This document shows, in pieces, positions 1 through 16,675 of a DNA stretch of 64,000 nucleotides. The notes under the pieces were generated by a model. The model was not told the origin of the DNA. It saw only the letters and a list, made by a program, of their open reading frames with translations, and searched no databases. Each line of letters opens with the position of its first letter. Position 1 is the stretch's first letter. The stretch comes from Daphnia carinata. Taxonomy: Eukaryota > Arthropoda > Branchiopoda > Diplostraca > Daphniidae. The stretch spans positions 5,738,501-5,802,500 of the forward strand of contig NC_081331.1 of assembly GCF_022539665.2 (NCBI RefSeq), read 5' to 3'. Position numbers and translations under genes: made by a program.

Positions 1-3000
1 TTGTTTCTATCGGTGTATAATGGCAGTCGAGCATGACAACGGCCTTCCATATAATGAAATAGCCTCCCCCCCTCTACGATGCAACGACCTTTTTTGGATT
101 TTTTTTTTCTTTTTTAATTCAGTAAATATGGGTACGATGGTAACACATCTTTCCGTTGTATTGCTTCATGGACGTCCTATTGCGGTTTGGGGTCAATTTA
201 AAAGAAAAAAAAAAAAATGGCGTTCCTTTCTGTATAATACCGCAATGGACGATCATAGCCTTTTGGTCCGGATGAAAAATGAAACTGTACTGGACTTGCA
301 ACAAGCGAAAAAAAAAAAGAAGCAAGTGTCTTTGGTTAGAGGGCAGGTTAGAGGCGGAAAGAAAAAAACAAAAGACTTCTTCTTCTTTAAAAAGGGATGT
401 ATATAACCATGGACAACAGCTGCTGCCGGCCGTGGAACGCTTTTTTCCCACGCTGCTGTTGTGTGTGTTACTGCTCCTCTTTCTTTCCCTCTCGCCACAA
501 GTAAGAAGACGAGTGTGTGTATATATATATATGTGTGTTTTTATTATTACCGAGCACAGCAAGAGTCTAGAAAAACCACCCTCTTACTTGGATAAATATA
601 TTTTTTCTTCTGTGTGTGCCTCTCCCACAAAGACTTCCTCCTCTTCTTCTTTCTCTAACTGCACCATTAAATATTATACTAATTCCATAGCAGCCGACTC
701 TGTTTAGTACAGACGATTAACAGCTCTCTGCCCTCTTTCTTCTATACGGTCTATATCTTTTCAAGGAGTTGATTAGCGCCACAGTCCTCAGGCGTTCCAG
801 GCTCAAAAAAATATAATAACAATCAGATGATTGTATAAAAAAAGAAGAAAGGTCAAAGACATTCAAGAGGGCGAAAAAGAGGCAACAAAGTGAGAGCAAA
901 AAAAAAAAAAAAAAAGAAAGAAAAATCTTATCACGTCACTTCCTGTTGTCCGACACGGCGTGCAATTGCGTGAGGGCTCCCCGCTACGTTTGCCCCCGTC
1001 GACTGTCTCTCTCCCACGTTGCCCGCATATATTGTATTAATGTATGGCAAAGTGAACATTCCGTCGCATCCGTCAACGTACCCTATACACTGATTTCCAG
1101 CGCCCCATTCTTTTTGCCCTGGAATCTTCAATTGAATTTCCTTGTCTGGCCTTCTACAAGAAAGAAAAAAAACGCATGCACGCTAGTAGATGTTTGGTGG
1201 AACGTCTCATTCGTTTTATTTTAAAAATACAAACGGAGACTCGTACGTACATTGTTTGGTTTAGCTTTTATCGCTTCCGCCCAGCCTCCCTTACATATAT
1301 GTACGAGATGCAGGAGAGGATAACCCAATCAGTGCTGGGCACGACACTTAACACGGTTCTTTTTGATGGGCTTTAGTTTTTTTTTTTTATCCTTTTCCCA
1401 TAGACACACACACACAAAAAAGGCAATGTTTTACTACATAGTAAGAAAAAAAAGGGGCCGAAAGATCAAAGTGAAAAATAGGAAGATGCTGTTTGTGTCG
1501 ATGTATGGCGCATCTACCCCCAATAACCCGTTTCATGGGGCGTGCGGATTGGGGGAAACAGTTGCCCACAAAAGCCCCTGCTGTCTTATATTATATATAG
1601 CTTGCTACAGAGGGCTCTTACAATGCAACTACTTAGTACTTATATACAGCCAAAAAGCATATGAAACAAACGAAAAACGGCAGCCTGATTGTTGTAATCA
1701 AAGGGATGCTAATGACGGCCAGACCAGATCCCTTTCCGGAGAGCCTACAAACAGCCCCTTCTTTTTTTTTAAGGAAAAAAAAACGTATACATATATAGAA
1801 GATTGCGCGATAAAAAAGGAGGGAGGACCGTCTAATTGTATTGTTTTGTTTTTTTACGAAGCTATACGTTTTTCTTTTTAGTAGGAAGTGTTGAAATGAA
1901 AGAAGAAAGACAGGACGTTTTCTGTTCTCCTATATACGATCGAATTCTCTTTCGCAGTTAAATATGCGACGATGAGGAAAAGCAGCAGCCGCTTATTTAC
2001 CACTTATGTTCTCCGCTCTTTCGAGAAAAAAAAAAAAAAAAAAAGGCCTCGAATTTTGTGGTGGATAAAAAAGTTCAAAGTGGATCGGACGCGTTTTGCC
2101 GCCGCCGCTTTAAGGCAGATGTTATAAGCCTTTCGCATCATTGAGAATGTGATAAGGTTTCATCTGTTTATAGTCAGTTGCACGAACCGACAGTCACTTG
2201 GTCATTCAATACAATCATTCGACAAAGAGAAAGAGGGCACAAAGTCAACACAACGATTGCCGTTTTTCTGTTTGGCTGACCCTGGCATTTCTCTCCTCCC
2301 CCCCTCGAGCGGGCCATACATAAAAAGGAATAACAGATTGAATAACTACCGTGGCCATCCACAGCAGCTTATAGATGTCTACGTGTGTCGGGACCCTCTT
2401 TTCTCGTTGGTATCTGTCAATATTTTGCCAATGGCGGCTAACCAAAATTTAAAAAGAGGTTTTTTCTTTTTCGGCTTTTCCCTATTTTTTTTTTTTTTTT
2501 TTTTAATCACATTCCCGCAGCGCAAATGCAGCTGCCCTTCATTTCCTAATCGAGTTTTTCTTTAAAGTCTTACGTCGCAACGCCTAAAAAACAAAAACAG
2601 CGTTTGAAAATAGACCCCTATACTAAAAAAAAAAAAAAAAAAAAATCCGGTATTGATTTTCTTCAAATCCATAATCAATCATTTCTGAGAATATTGAACG
2701 GACCGTGTTCATTTTTTTAAAGGGTTCCGATAAATTAATGTTTTTGTACCTGAAAATGATTTTTTAATCTCCCATTTTTCCTCCTCCCGCACTATACCGT
2801 TGTCATGGCTGCTCGTGTTTTTTCTTCCCGGACGAGGAAAACGCGCACAAATTGCCTCTGGCGACTTATTAAGTTATGGTTAAAGCGTGCACCCAATAAC
2901 AGGATTTTTTTTTTTTTTAGTGATTAAACAAGCCAAAGTCGGGAGTTTTGCCTGAGTTAGTCCAACACGACATTAGACATAACGTGCAATCCATAAAAGT

Positions 3001-6000
3001 CGTTCGCTATTAAATAGGTCATCAATCAACGAACGATTCGTGATGATTATAACCTTGTTAAAAAAAAAAAAAAAAAAGGCAGTATGATTTTTTTGCGTTG
3101 CTCTTATTAAGATTGCCTTCCGAAATCCTCAGGCCAAATTACATCTAAAAAAGAATAAAATTTCATGCGTATTTATCACCATTTTTTTTTTTTTACACAC
3201 AATTCAATCACTAAACTTTAAAATGAATGCTTAACCAAGCGGATCGATTGACAATAGGATATCGTAGTTGAAACCGAAAATCGCTACGACTTGTCGCAAC
3301 TGGAAAATAGTTCTTTCGATGCTGGACCAGCTTCGCTTGAGGCCAATCCAGCCTTCGTCTTTCAAAGAGGTCGGGATAAAATGCAGCGCTAAAAGCGTAA
3401 CAGGGAAAATTCTCACGAAGCGTTCCGCCTTAATTAGAGTGTTTTTTTTTTTTAACTGACACGATGTTTCTTGTGCTGGACACGCAGAGGCTGTTTTAAA
3501 GGTCAGTTTAGCTTGATATATACGACCAATTAAAATTTGCCAAGCGCCTAATGTCATGACAAGTTACTTTCAGGAGAGTACGTCCTGTTTGAACGAAAAA
3601 ACACGAGTTCTATCGTTTAATGCAATTGTTCTTTTAAACGAAAAAAAAAGAAGAAGATTGGCGGTTTCTTTGTGTTCCAGATCGTTTCAAAAAGCTGGAT
3701 ATAGTCGAGTGGTATCAATCAGTCGATGACAACCCTCAAGAAGACCTCATCTCCTCTTGCCTCAAGAGAAATTTCTGCTGGACATTTTAATCGCAACATA
3801 AATAAACATTGAATTGGTGCATCGTAGTCACTTTCTTTTCGTAACGAATTTTTTTTTTTTTTTTGTCTTCGGCATATAGAAGCTGATTGTTGTGCTAGTT
3901 CATCAAACGTCTACACACATGCAAATGAGACTGTATGTTCCAGTATGTGATGCATTGTTAACTACCTCGTAGTTACCTGGAGGGAACATCACGTAAAGAG
4001 ATGAACGTAAAAAAAAATGTGCCAGAAGGGCAGAAATCATTTGGGTCGGTTAGACCGACTTCAAACATATATAGTTAAACGATGACTACCCATTACACAA
4101 CGCTACAGCCTCCCAACAAGGATAGATATTATTAGGACAAAATGAAGTGAATTGAAACTAAGGACTTTAATTGCAGATTCCCGTTATGATGAATTAAGAA
4201 AGAAAAAAAAAAGGAGTCGATGAGTTGGTCCCGTTTCAAAATTTAAATTCATTTAGCGATACATGAAAAAGGCAGCGTGATCAAGAATAGTTTCATTTTT
4301 CCCAGTCAATTACATTATTGATAGCGACGAGTCAAGTTCATAGTTAAGAATACGCAAAGTCATCGGCAAACTGAATTTTCATGTGGCAAACTCAGCTGGC
4401 TCGTGGCTTCCGTCCGCCTCACGCTGCCATAAACGTACACCAACATTCGATGTCACGAAAAATGGTAGCCAAGGTAAACATGTGCCTACCAATATTTAAA
4501 GCAAAAATAAACAAGTTAAGACTTTGCGATGCAAACATGGAACACAGTCTCGTTTTCTAATAGCAAATCAGTTTCAAACAAGACCCTGAGACCCGAAACG
4601 TTTGACTTTCTATGAACGCAAGTAGGGACGTTCGTGAGTGGTCGAATGCGTACGTTACACCTGTTCAAAAGTCTTAATAAACGACAAATACACGACGCAC
4701 TTTGCGAAACTGATTAGTTTTTCCTTCTCGTTTGACTTGTTTCGCGTTAAGAGAATCATTAGTTTCTTACGAGTTGAACGTGTGTCCCTGAACGAAAGAT
4801 GCCGACAAGGACGTTTTTGTTAGTGCCCATATCTGCCAATGCATTTGGCCAATGGCTAAATGTTCCCCACAACTTTATAAGGATTGCTTCTCTCTTCTTC
4901 CTGGCTTCCAATTAAATCCTACACAACAACACACCCCTATGCTGAGTCAATCGATCACAAGTCAATCATTTCTTAATCAAGAATATAAGAAAGAGGCACA
5001 CGACCTTGGCTCTCTGCTCTCTTTCGTGCTAAAATATTTCCTTTTTATTATTATAATGCTTCCACGTAGACACAGCGACACACACACGCCTTTCATATCA
5101 ATGGCACGATCGATGCAAGTTTCGCCCTTGAGTGAATCATTCTTGATTTTTTTAATTGATGTAGCTTTATGTTACGGCGGCTGTCGTTGTTGTCATGCCA
5201 TTCTTCCCCTTTTGCTTGCCCTACTTTGACACACAATGAGGGGAATAAAAGAGCGCACACAGGTTGGGGCTTGAAGGATATCATTAGACGGTTCGTGTAT
5301 CATTGACTTCAATTCAGGAACGAAAGCAAAAAGCTTCAAATCTTTTCTAATGAAAGATCAAATGGCAAACTGATTGCGTCGCAGCAATTTTGCTTTGAAA
5401 GCTCAATTTAATGTCAAAATAGCAACGTAAATTCAATCAAACATTTGATGATCACGAGTGATTGGGTTTTATGACAGCCTTTGGTTAGCCACGGTAAGTG
5501 AACTATTGACGTCACACGCCGTTGGAACAACGCGGTTTGGATGTACCATCGAGCCACAGCTTAGACAACTTTATCAGTTAACATGTAACTTCTCACCACC
5601 AAATAATTTCTATATAACGTTAGGCCTATCCAATAAGAAAACACGAAAATTCAAAGCAAAAATCGAAAGCAATTGACTCTCAATCGATAATCAATCATTG
5701 CCAATAATAGAGATGCCGAACCGTCGTTTTCCGGCCTTTCGTCTCCCGTTCCCTTTATTCAATTATGCAGTTCATAAAAGACGAACAGATAGGACACAGG
5801 CAGGCAAAAACTCCTCTCGTATACAATTGTATATGTATATATAGAAGCGCCCTCCATATTTTTTTTTTTGTCCTTCAGCCCTTGACAAACGGATCGTATG
5901 TCGTAGCTTTAAAAATGAAAGAACAAGCCATACGATTGTTATATCTTATGGAGAAATTCGAACAAAAAAAAAAAAGAATTTCCTTTCAAACTATTGAGTT

Positions 6001-7198
6001 GCATGTTGTACGTTTCCCGGGGGTTAAAACATTTCGTCTATAAGAATGATGTCCCTCCTTTTAGCCTCTTTAACGATCGAGGGCATTCGACAGGATTCTT
6101 TTTATTTTTTTAAATATATATATATATTTTAAAACACCCCTCATCCCTTATGTTCGTGTATTTTTTTTTTTTTTACTTCCACCGGAATTCCAACGGCTTC
6201 CGTCGTTGTTGGAAACGGAACGACACATAATCCCGGTGAGCGATTCCGTCCGGCGGCCACCAATTCCGGCCCTCGATAACAAAAAAAAAAAAAAAAAGAA
6301 GAGAAGGGTGATGAATATAATAATAAGAGCGTTAAATAATCCCTCATCATCCTTTCTTTCGATTTCCTCGTTCTCACCAACTACAAAAAGATTTCGTGTC
6401 CGAAAACAGAAATAAGAACAAAAGAATGTACAGACGCCATAAGGCAGTTGAATGAAACAGCGATGCTTATCGTTGAGCAGCTACTGGCTGTTGCAATGCA
6501 CATATTTAGCTATGTAGTATGTGTGTGTGTGTGTGTAGCCTTCACATTTGGCTATGTGTATTTTCAATGTATGGGGTCCCAGTTTTTTTTCGCATTTCGG
6601 TGAGCTCCCGTTGACTCACGCGTGTGGCCTCCTTTGTCTTGCTTCATTTTTCTTTCCCACAAGAGGGCGGATAGAAAACGTTCCTTTTGTTTTTTGTTTT
6701 TTTTTTTGCCCCCGTGTGCTGTGCGAAATTTCGGTTGAATATTGCGCAGTTGCACAGACTCCCGAGATGAAATGTCTAGTCACGACTCACGAAAAAAAAA
6801 AAAAAAAAAAAAAAGGAATGTGGCGCTGATTGTTTATTCAAACATTTTTTTTGTTTTGTTTTGTTTCGTGTTGCATCAACGCCAGAAAGGACGGGAAAGT
6901 TGCAGGTTTCTGACGTCACGCTCCCGACGACACATTTTTTTTTTTTTTTTTTTGTTTTCCTATATCGGACAGCGATGAGCCACCCTTGTAATTTAAAGTG
7001 CGCCTACGTGTTTCGTTTTTCTCTGAAAGGTTCGTCTGGCAAAAAAGATGGTCCTTTTTTAAATACACCCTAAAGGGGCGTCAATTGAATCAGATAGCGC
7101 AAACAAGACTCAACCCAACCACCTACTTCTCTTCTTGACCGAAAAGAGTTTTATTATTTTTTAAATGGAGGATTTCCGGTTCCATCACGTCACCAACG

Positions 7199-7213
7199 TG
7201 ACCTTTTAGGTCA
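7199..7213. promoter_or_regulatory. Everted AGGTCA repeat (ER3-like), possible nuclear receptor site
   Basis: Perfect TGACCT-TTT-AGGTCA palindrome with a 3-base spacer, just downstream of two CACGT/ACGTCA-like words. AGGTCA is the standard nuclear-receptor half-site. No gene is visible nearby, so function is unproven and a chance match is possible. Confidence 0.25.
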
Positions 7214-8660
7214 CTTTCCATATTTATATTCTTTTCTTATTTAAATTTTTTTCCCTTGCAATCGTCCATCTCTCGTGGAATTCGGTCGCCTTGGGGAGTG
7301 AAGAGAAAAAAAAAAAAATGCCCACACAAATGAAATTTGGAAGAAAAAGAAAACGGAAACCAAAAGGAACGTCACGAAGCAAGTGGCTTTTGCTGTTTTT
7401 ACGAACGTCCTTCGAGCCTCAATGTCGTCTTGTATGACTGAATCGAAGAATGTCAACAACAAAACCAGATTTTATATAAAGCAGACCAGAAGAAATGTGT
7501 GTTTTCTAAAACAGATCTTGGAAACTCAAATTTTTTTGTAAGGAAAGAAGCAAAACAAACGCGTTAGTGGCGCCATTCCAGGGCCCTTCTCACGTCATCG
7601 ATTTCGTTCGGGTTACTGGGGATTTTTGAAAAAAAAAAAAAATTAATGGCCGCTCCTTGATTTCGTTCTCTCCCGTCTTTTTGTCTCTCTGTATATTTGC
7701 AAAAATTGGAATCAAGCCAAAAAGCGTCAGCTGTTGGCGTTGGTAATATTCAAATGAGTGGAAATTCCAGCATGAAATTCAAATTGCAACAAGCAGCAAA
7801 CGCATTGTGACATACACAAGCAAGCAGTGGAGGGGCGAGATATTTAAAACACCACCATGGCCCTTTCTGCTTCATTCAAAAACAACAAACGTGGGATGTG
7901 CGTTCCGACAGCAAACATTTCCCATCCGCTCATTTTTGAAAAACGTCCCTAGAAAATGTAATCGTTCATCTGCTGTTCATTTAAGTCGTGAGAGCTGTTA
8001 TATAGGTCGTTTAAATTCATACATAAAACTGCCGCTTAAAATTGTCCCTTTTTTTTTTTTGCTTTTTCTTTCTTGAACGTGGGCCAAAGCGGAGCCCTTT
8101 CGAGGTCATGGGAGGAATTTGTTATTCGTTTATCGTGAAGACGAAATAAGAAGGAAATTGTTCGTCTATCGGTTGACATTGGGACTGATTGGATGCAAAA
8201 TAGACAGCTATACAACACACGTCGATAGAAAAAAAAATATATATAATAATAATAAAACAAGGAGGAACACGACGCCGATATGGTAAACAGAATGCCGAAC
8301 GCAGCAGCGTGCCGAACGGCAGATGGAAATCTTAAGACGCGGGAAAAAAAAAAATAATAATACAGAGAGATAAGAACGCAGAAAAAAAAAAAAAGAAGTT
8401 CCTGTTATATTTCTAAAGGTTCGAACTGTCGGGATGTGCAGCTGCATGTGCCCGTCCGCTTATTTTTCGTCTTCCAAGAGGAAAAAAAAAAAAAAAAAAG
8501 AGTCAAGAGAAAAGAAGAAGATTAGCATTGGGAAATATACATAAGGAATCGCGCCCGCGTGCGCTAGAGAACGATCAAACAAGACGGCCCTGCGGCCGAT
8601 TCATCACATCGGCCCACTGGACTGACATTTCGGGATGGGTCTATCATTTCGAGTGATGGT

Positions 8661-8668
8661 ATAAAAAC
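8661..8668 (+). promoter_or_regulatory. TATA-box-like site
   Basis: TATAAAAA in a locally GC-rich context (about 8,580-8,700), followed about 45 bases later by an ATG at 8,711. That ATG opens a Lys- and Phe-rich frame that does not look like a protein. The promoter shape is real to the eye, but no transcript is supported. Confidence 0.2.
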
Positions 8669-10188
8669 GGCCGAGCGTCGGCGGCGGCTTAAGTTCCCAA
8701 CAAACTCTAAATGGCTGAATGGGATATATATAAAAAAAAAAACAACATCACATTTAAGGGCCTCCGTATTTTTATTTTTATTTTCATTTTCTTCTTCACG
8801 GACCGACGCCTGCCATCAAAATGTGGGCTGGGTTCCGAACAAAATAAAAAGGGGAAAAAAAAAGGCGATGCCACGTACAAAATCAAACATTTTTTTTTTA
8901 AATGTTATTTTACTTGGCTTTTGATCGTTACACCGATTGCAATTTTGAATGGTGTGTGATCGTGTGGCGAAAATTCGTGGGAAAAACCGGAATACACAAC
9001 AAGGAGGGATGAGATAAGCAACAACCGAGCCCCAAAAGTATTTATTGAGTTCGTACATAAATAAATGCCAAACCGGGAGTGGGACTGCACACGCGGACAA
9101 TGTCCGCTAGCGTGTCAGCTTGACCAGCCATGCGGAAGAACCCGTCGCTCTAACCTTCCCCCCTTCCCCTCAAAGAGAAGGGGGGGAGAAAAGACAGAGG
9201 GGAGGAAAAAATAAAGTTTTAATACAATTTTGTGTGTGTGTGTTGCTTAAACAGCTGCAAAAGGTTTAAAACTTAGTAAGCAAAGCCTATCGATGATGGC
9301 CATGTAGTATCATCAACACTATCAAAAACCATGTAGATACGACTTTCACCGTATCGTAGATACATAGCCAAAAAAAAAAAAATCCCGCCTGGATAGGTTT
9401 TATGTGCCTGTCACTTGTGGGTTTGCAGTAGAAGAGGCTTTTGTTGTGCTACTGATAGCAAAAAGAGAGAGAGGGGGGGGGGGAGGGAGATAAAAGAAAT
9501 ACATCGACCTTTTTCACCGTTCCTTTTAAAAAAGAATTTTCATTGCAGGTACACGTATAATGGTAGTAAAAATGAATTTAAAAAATTGTGCACTTCCGCT
9601 TTTAATGAAGGCCCAGCTAGCACGTCAATGTAGACCAACTGCGAGACCCCTCCTGACTTTTTTTTTTTTTTCAGCGGCCATGCGTGTACGGAGCGCACTA
9701 ATGAAAAGCGGCTGGTCGACATGTGCGGAATGAATGGCAAATAAGAGGTCCAACTTCTGTTTTTATATCATTTTTCCTGGTTCTATCGTTTTTACCCCTT
9801 TCGAAAAATTTCAGGTAGACACGCGTGCCCTGCCCCAAACACCTGGACGTTCTTCATCCGCCCGATGTACATAATAAAAACGAGAATTTTCAACCCCCTT
9901 TTTTTTTTATTGTATTCACACAGAATTTATTTCATTCGATCATTTTCTGCATTTCACAATTACCGCCACGTGCTTTTTTTCTCATTTCCTTTACTTTCAG
10001 CTCGGAATGTGCGACAACTAACATCGTCACACCAAAGCGATAAAGAAAGCCTTATCTTAGATAATGACTAACCATCCGTGCTATTGTTCTCCCACAATCA
10101 GCTGGCAGCTCACTGTTTCTCGTGGAAGTGGAACGAGGATTTCAATTAAAGTCGTGCAAGCCAAAAGACAAGAATAATCGTATTCTAG

Positions 10189-10208
10189 ACACACACACAC
10201 ACACACAC
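10189..10208. repeat. (CA)n microsatellite
   Basis: Ten uninterrupted AC dinucleotides. Shorter CA/TG runs occur near 6,519, 10,496, 10,703, 22,254, 58,550 and 61,746. Confidence 0.9.
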
Positions 10209-11899
10209 CAATTGTATTCGATTTTATGCATGCGTTATATGAGTCTGTTAGAGACTGACATCGTAACAGGTTTTCTTTTATAAATGGGAACGATTAAAGG
10301 CAGACCATCGGTTCCCTTCTTGATGCTTTTTTGTTTTCTTATTGGTCTTTTACGTTGTTCGTTTTATACTTGCCAAGGTTGTTGTCACTCTTACATATGG
10401 AGATGATGGAGCTGGATCGAGGAAGCGTATCTCCGTGGCTGCTGGGCAAAGCTGGGGTGAGCCCAGCACCTGCTGCCTCTCTCAGCCGCGTACATACACA
10501 CACACACCAGGCCATTTTTAAAAAGGAAACTTCACGCACGAGTTTCACCCGAAAAAAAAAAAATGAAATGGGGAAACAGAAAAATATATAGGAGGAGCAC
10601 GGGCTCAAGCGAGCAAACTCTATAAACACCATGCAGCTGCCTGGGTGTTTATTGTACGTTACCACCACATCCCTTATATTCATTTCCGCATCATTATGTG
10701 TACACACACACACACACAGAGGGACGGCGGTATTTTAACCGCTCACAAGTGTTCCCAAAAAGCAGCCGGATGAGCGAGACGTATGTCAAGAAACAACAAC
10801 AAAAGACATCTTGCAGGACATTGCGGCTTCGTGAGTTGTTACATCAGCTTTATCGGCTAAGCCACACAGCTTTCCTGATGGGTGTTTTTTGTTTTATTGT
10901 TTTCATTTCTCGGATCCAGCCGATTAAACTGTGATGAAACGGTTTCTCAATGGTGCATTACTACAGAAGCCACATCTGTACTACTGTGTTGATATATATT
11001 TTTTTGTTTTTTTTTCGGGCTTATGAGCAAATTTGATTCAGCCACCAGCAGTGGTCCCAATTTCAAATTAGGTAAAGAACGGTTTCTGATGAAAAGGGGA
11101 AGTGGTTGTAATGTCATAATAGACAGTTTATTGGCAAAAAGGTTTTAAAAACCTTAAGGTTAACTTCTTGCTTTCTTCTGGATAACAACTTAATGGGATG
11201 TATATTTAAAAGTAATTTTCTTATTGGTCTGATACTCATTTGAGCTCTCAATGAACTTTAACAGTGTGTCATCGTATTTAAAAATCTACAGTGAGGTAGA
11301 ATGGTAACTTAATATTAAATAGCATTTGTATAATCTCTCGCTTAATTTTATTACTTCTATGTTAGCTTTCGTTTTTTAAATTAGAATAACCATATATTAT
11401 AAATAGTCGTGTGACGAGTACTGTTTCTGTTAAATGCTTTTCAGTTTGCAATTCTGAGCCTTTTTTCATTTAACGCCATCTATTGGTAGTTTAAGAAAAC
11501 CATTACTAGAATCCAAGCATCTTTTAAATGTGCGGCAACGCCGATTGTCTCGTCGTACGCCATACTTTGTGGTGTGAACGTAATTTTTTGTTTCTTGGAC
11601 AGATTTTATAATTGCACGTTGTGTCCGCGTGGTTTAGTTATAGTTCGGTAAAACCCTATGAAAAATGCTGTGAGGTAAATAAAAGTGTATCCTTTTCATT
11701 CGTTCGTGTCTATTTTATGAAGCACCCAATGGTTTTAAAAGAAACGTAAAAAGTATTTGTTGGATTGATTTGAAACCCAATTTTCTTGTGATACTTTCTG
11801 TCACCAGGCTCTAATCAGTGGCGCTACTCGATAATGCTGGAGAAAAATTTGTTGATATAGCTTCGGTTTACTGCCTCAGTTCCTAGTGTTTCAAATTCC

Positions 11900-15452
<3,553 letters not shown>

Positions 15453-16514
15453 GTTTGATTTAAAAAAAAAAAAAAAAAAAAAAGGCCAATCTCTCTGCAA
15501 AGCATTGAAAAAAATATTTAAAAAAAAAAACTAAAAAAGAAAGAAAGAAAAAAAAAAACTTTGAATCATGAAAGACAAATCTTTCTTTTATGCACACGGC
15601 AACAACAACAAAAACATTGCGAGAGATTGCAAACAAAATTAAAACGGTTCGGTATTAGAAAACCGGGATGCCATATATTGAAGAAAAACGTGTGCTGCAT
15701 AAAATCATGGAAATTTCAGGCAACAAACGCATTCGCCTAGAAATTTTACAGCCGCGTGCGCGTTATCATCTGCGTAAAAAAAATGTACGTATGTAATAAC
15801 TTCTTATTGTTGTGTTGCTCTTTGGTAAAAAAAAAACAACAAAAAAACAACAAAAAAAACAACAACAAACTGTCATCTCATCATTCCAACGTCAACGAGA
15901 GAGAGGCAATTGAGAAAAAAAGGATTACAGTTTGTGTTGCATAAAAATTAATTTAACGAAACTTTCCTCCTAAAATTTGCGTTTTCTTTTTCGTCACCAG
16001 AAGAGGAAGTGTTTCCCTCCTTCCGCTTAAACCTTTTCTTAATTTTTTGGCCCCTCTGTTTATACGCATGAGAAAGTGCGTGTGTAAATGGTGCGTTCGC
16101 GACAAGCTCTGATTATGTTTTCGTTTAATTCGAAAAAAAGCAATGGGTGGCCTTTAATGTTCCACTTATTGTTTTCCTTTGGCTCTCTCTTGAAAAAAAA
16201 ATGATGCTTCATCTGTCATCTTTTTTTTCTTTCGTTTCCATCGCGAACATCGAGATAGCATCATGATTTTTCTCTTTCCAATCCCTTTTATAAAGCGAAT
16301 GTTTACTACTCCTAACTTAAAAACAAAAATCTAAAAAAAAGTTCACCAACAGAAATTAGTTTCTAATTTTTTTTTCTCGTTTTTTTTCTAGTGTGTATCA
16401 TTTCTTTGTCATTTGTACTTTGACTGGCGTTCAAACGGATAAAAATAAACGGGATCATTTTGGTTTCCTTCCCAAACCCCCCCCCATAATATCGGTTTTG
16501 TTTTGTTTGTTATC

Positions 16515-16675
16515 GCTAGATGGCCGAAATCTATCGTTTCCCATAATTGTGATATTCGAAGATCCTAGATGGCAGCACTCAAAGTCGACAAATCCACCGA
16601 CAGATGGCAGTGGCGGTTCAACGACAAATTTCCCGTGATAGGGTGAGAACACATTTTCTCTCATAGATGGCAGCA
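16515..16675 (+). promoter_or_regulatory. Cluster of four CTCF-like AGATGGC words
   Basis: Four same-strand copies of AGATGGC lie at 16,518, 16,567, 16,602 and 16,665. Three continue as AGATGGCAG, close to the CTCF core consensus (AGRKGGCAS). The cluster is in the gap between the poly(A) polymerase and Expanded genes, a reasonable place for an insulator. Binding is inference only. Confidence 0.35.

Larger units (their letters stand above)
1..11899. other. Long stretch without a supportable gene
   Basis: No reading frame here has a recognisable domain or a convincing chain of exons. The open frames are short and mostly driven by poly-A/T runs, giving Phe- or Lys-rich peptides. I see many A and T runs of 10-20 bases, a CA repeat near 10,190, a G-rich run near 9,473 and scattered TATA-like AT tracts. 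It could be intergenic regulatory DNA or an intron of a gene lying outside the window. A TATA-like site (8,661) and an everted nuclear-receptor site (7,199) are listed separately. Small noncoding RNA genes cannot be excluded by eye. Confidence 0.6.

Noticed and set aside
8711-8959. ORF just downstream of the TATA-like site
   Set aside because: Encodes Lys and Phe runs (IFIFIFIFF) from homopolymers. No similarity and no splice continuation.
20-11000. Many open frames of 60-170 codons in the first 11 kb
   Set aside because: They consist largely of Phe or Lys runs from T/A homopolymers, overlap each other on both strands, and show no domain, signal or splice pattern typical of real genes here.
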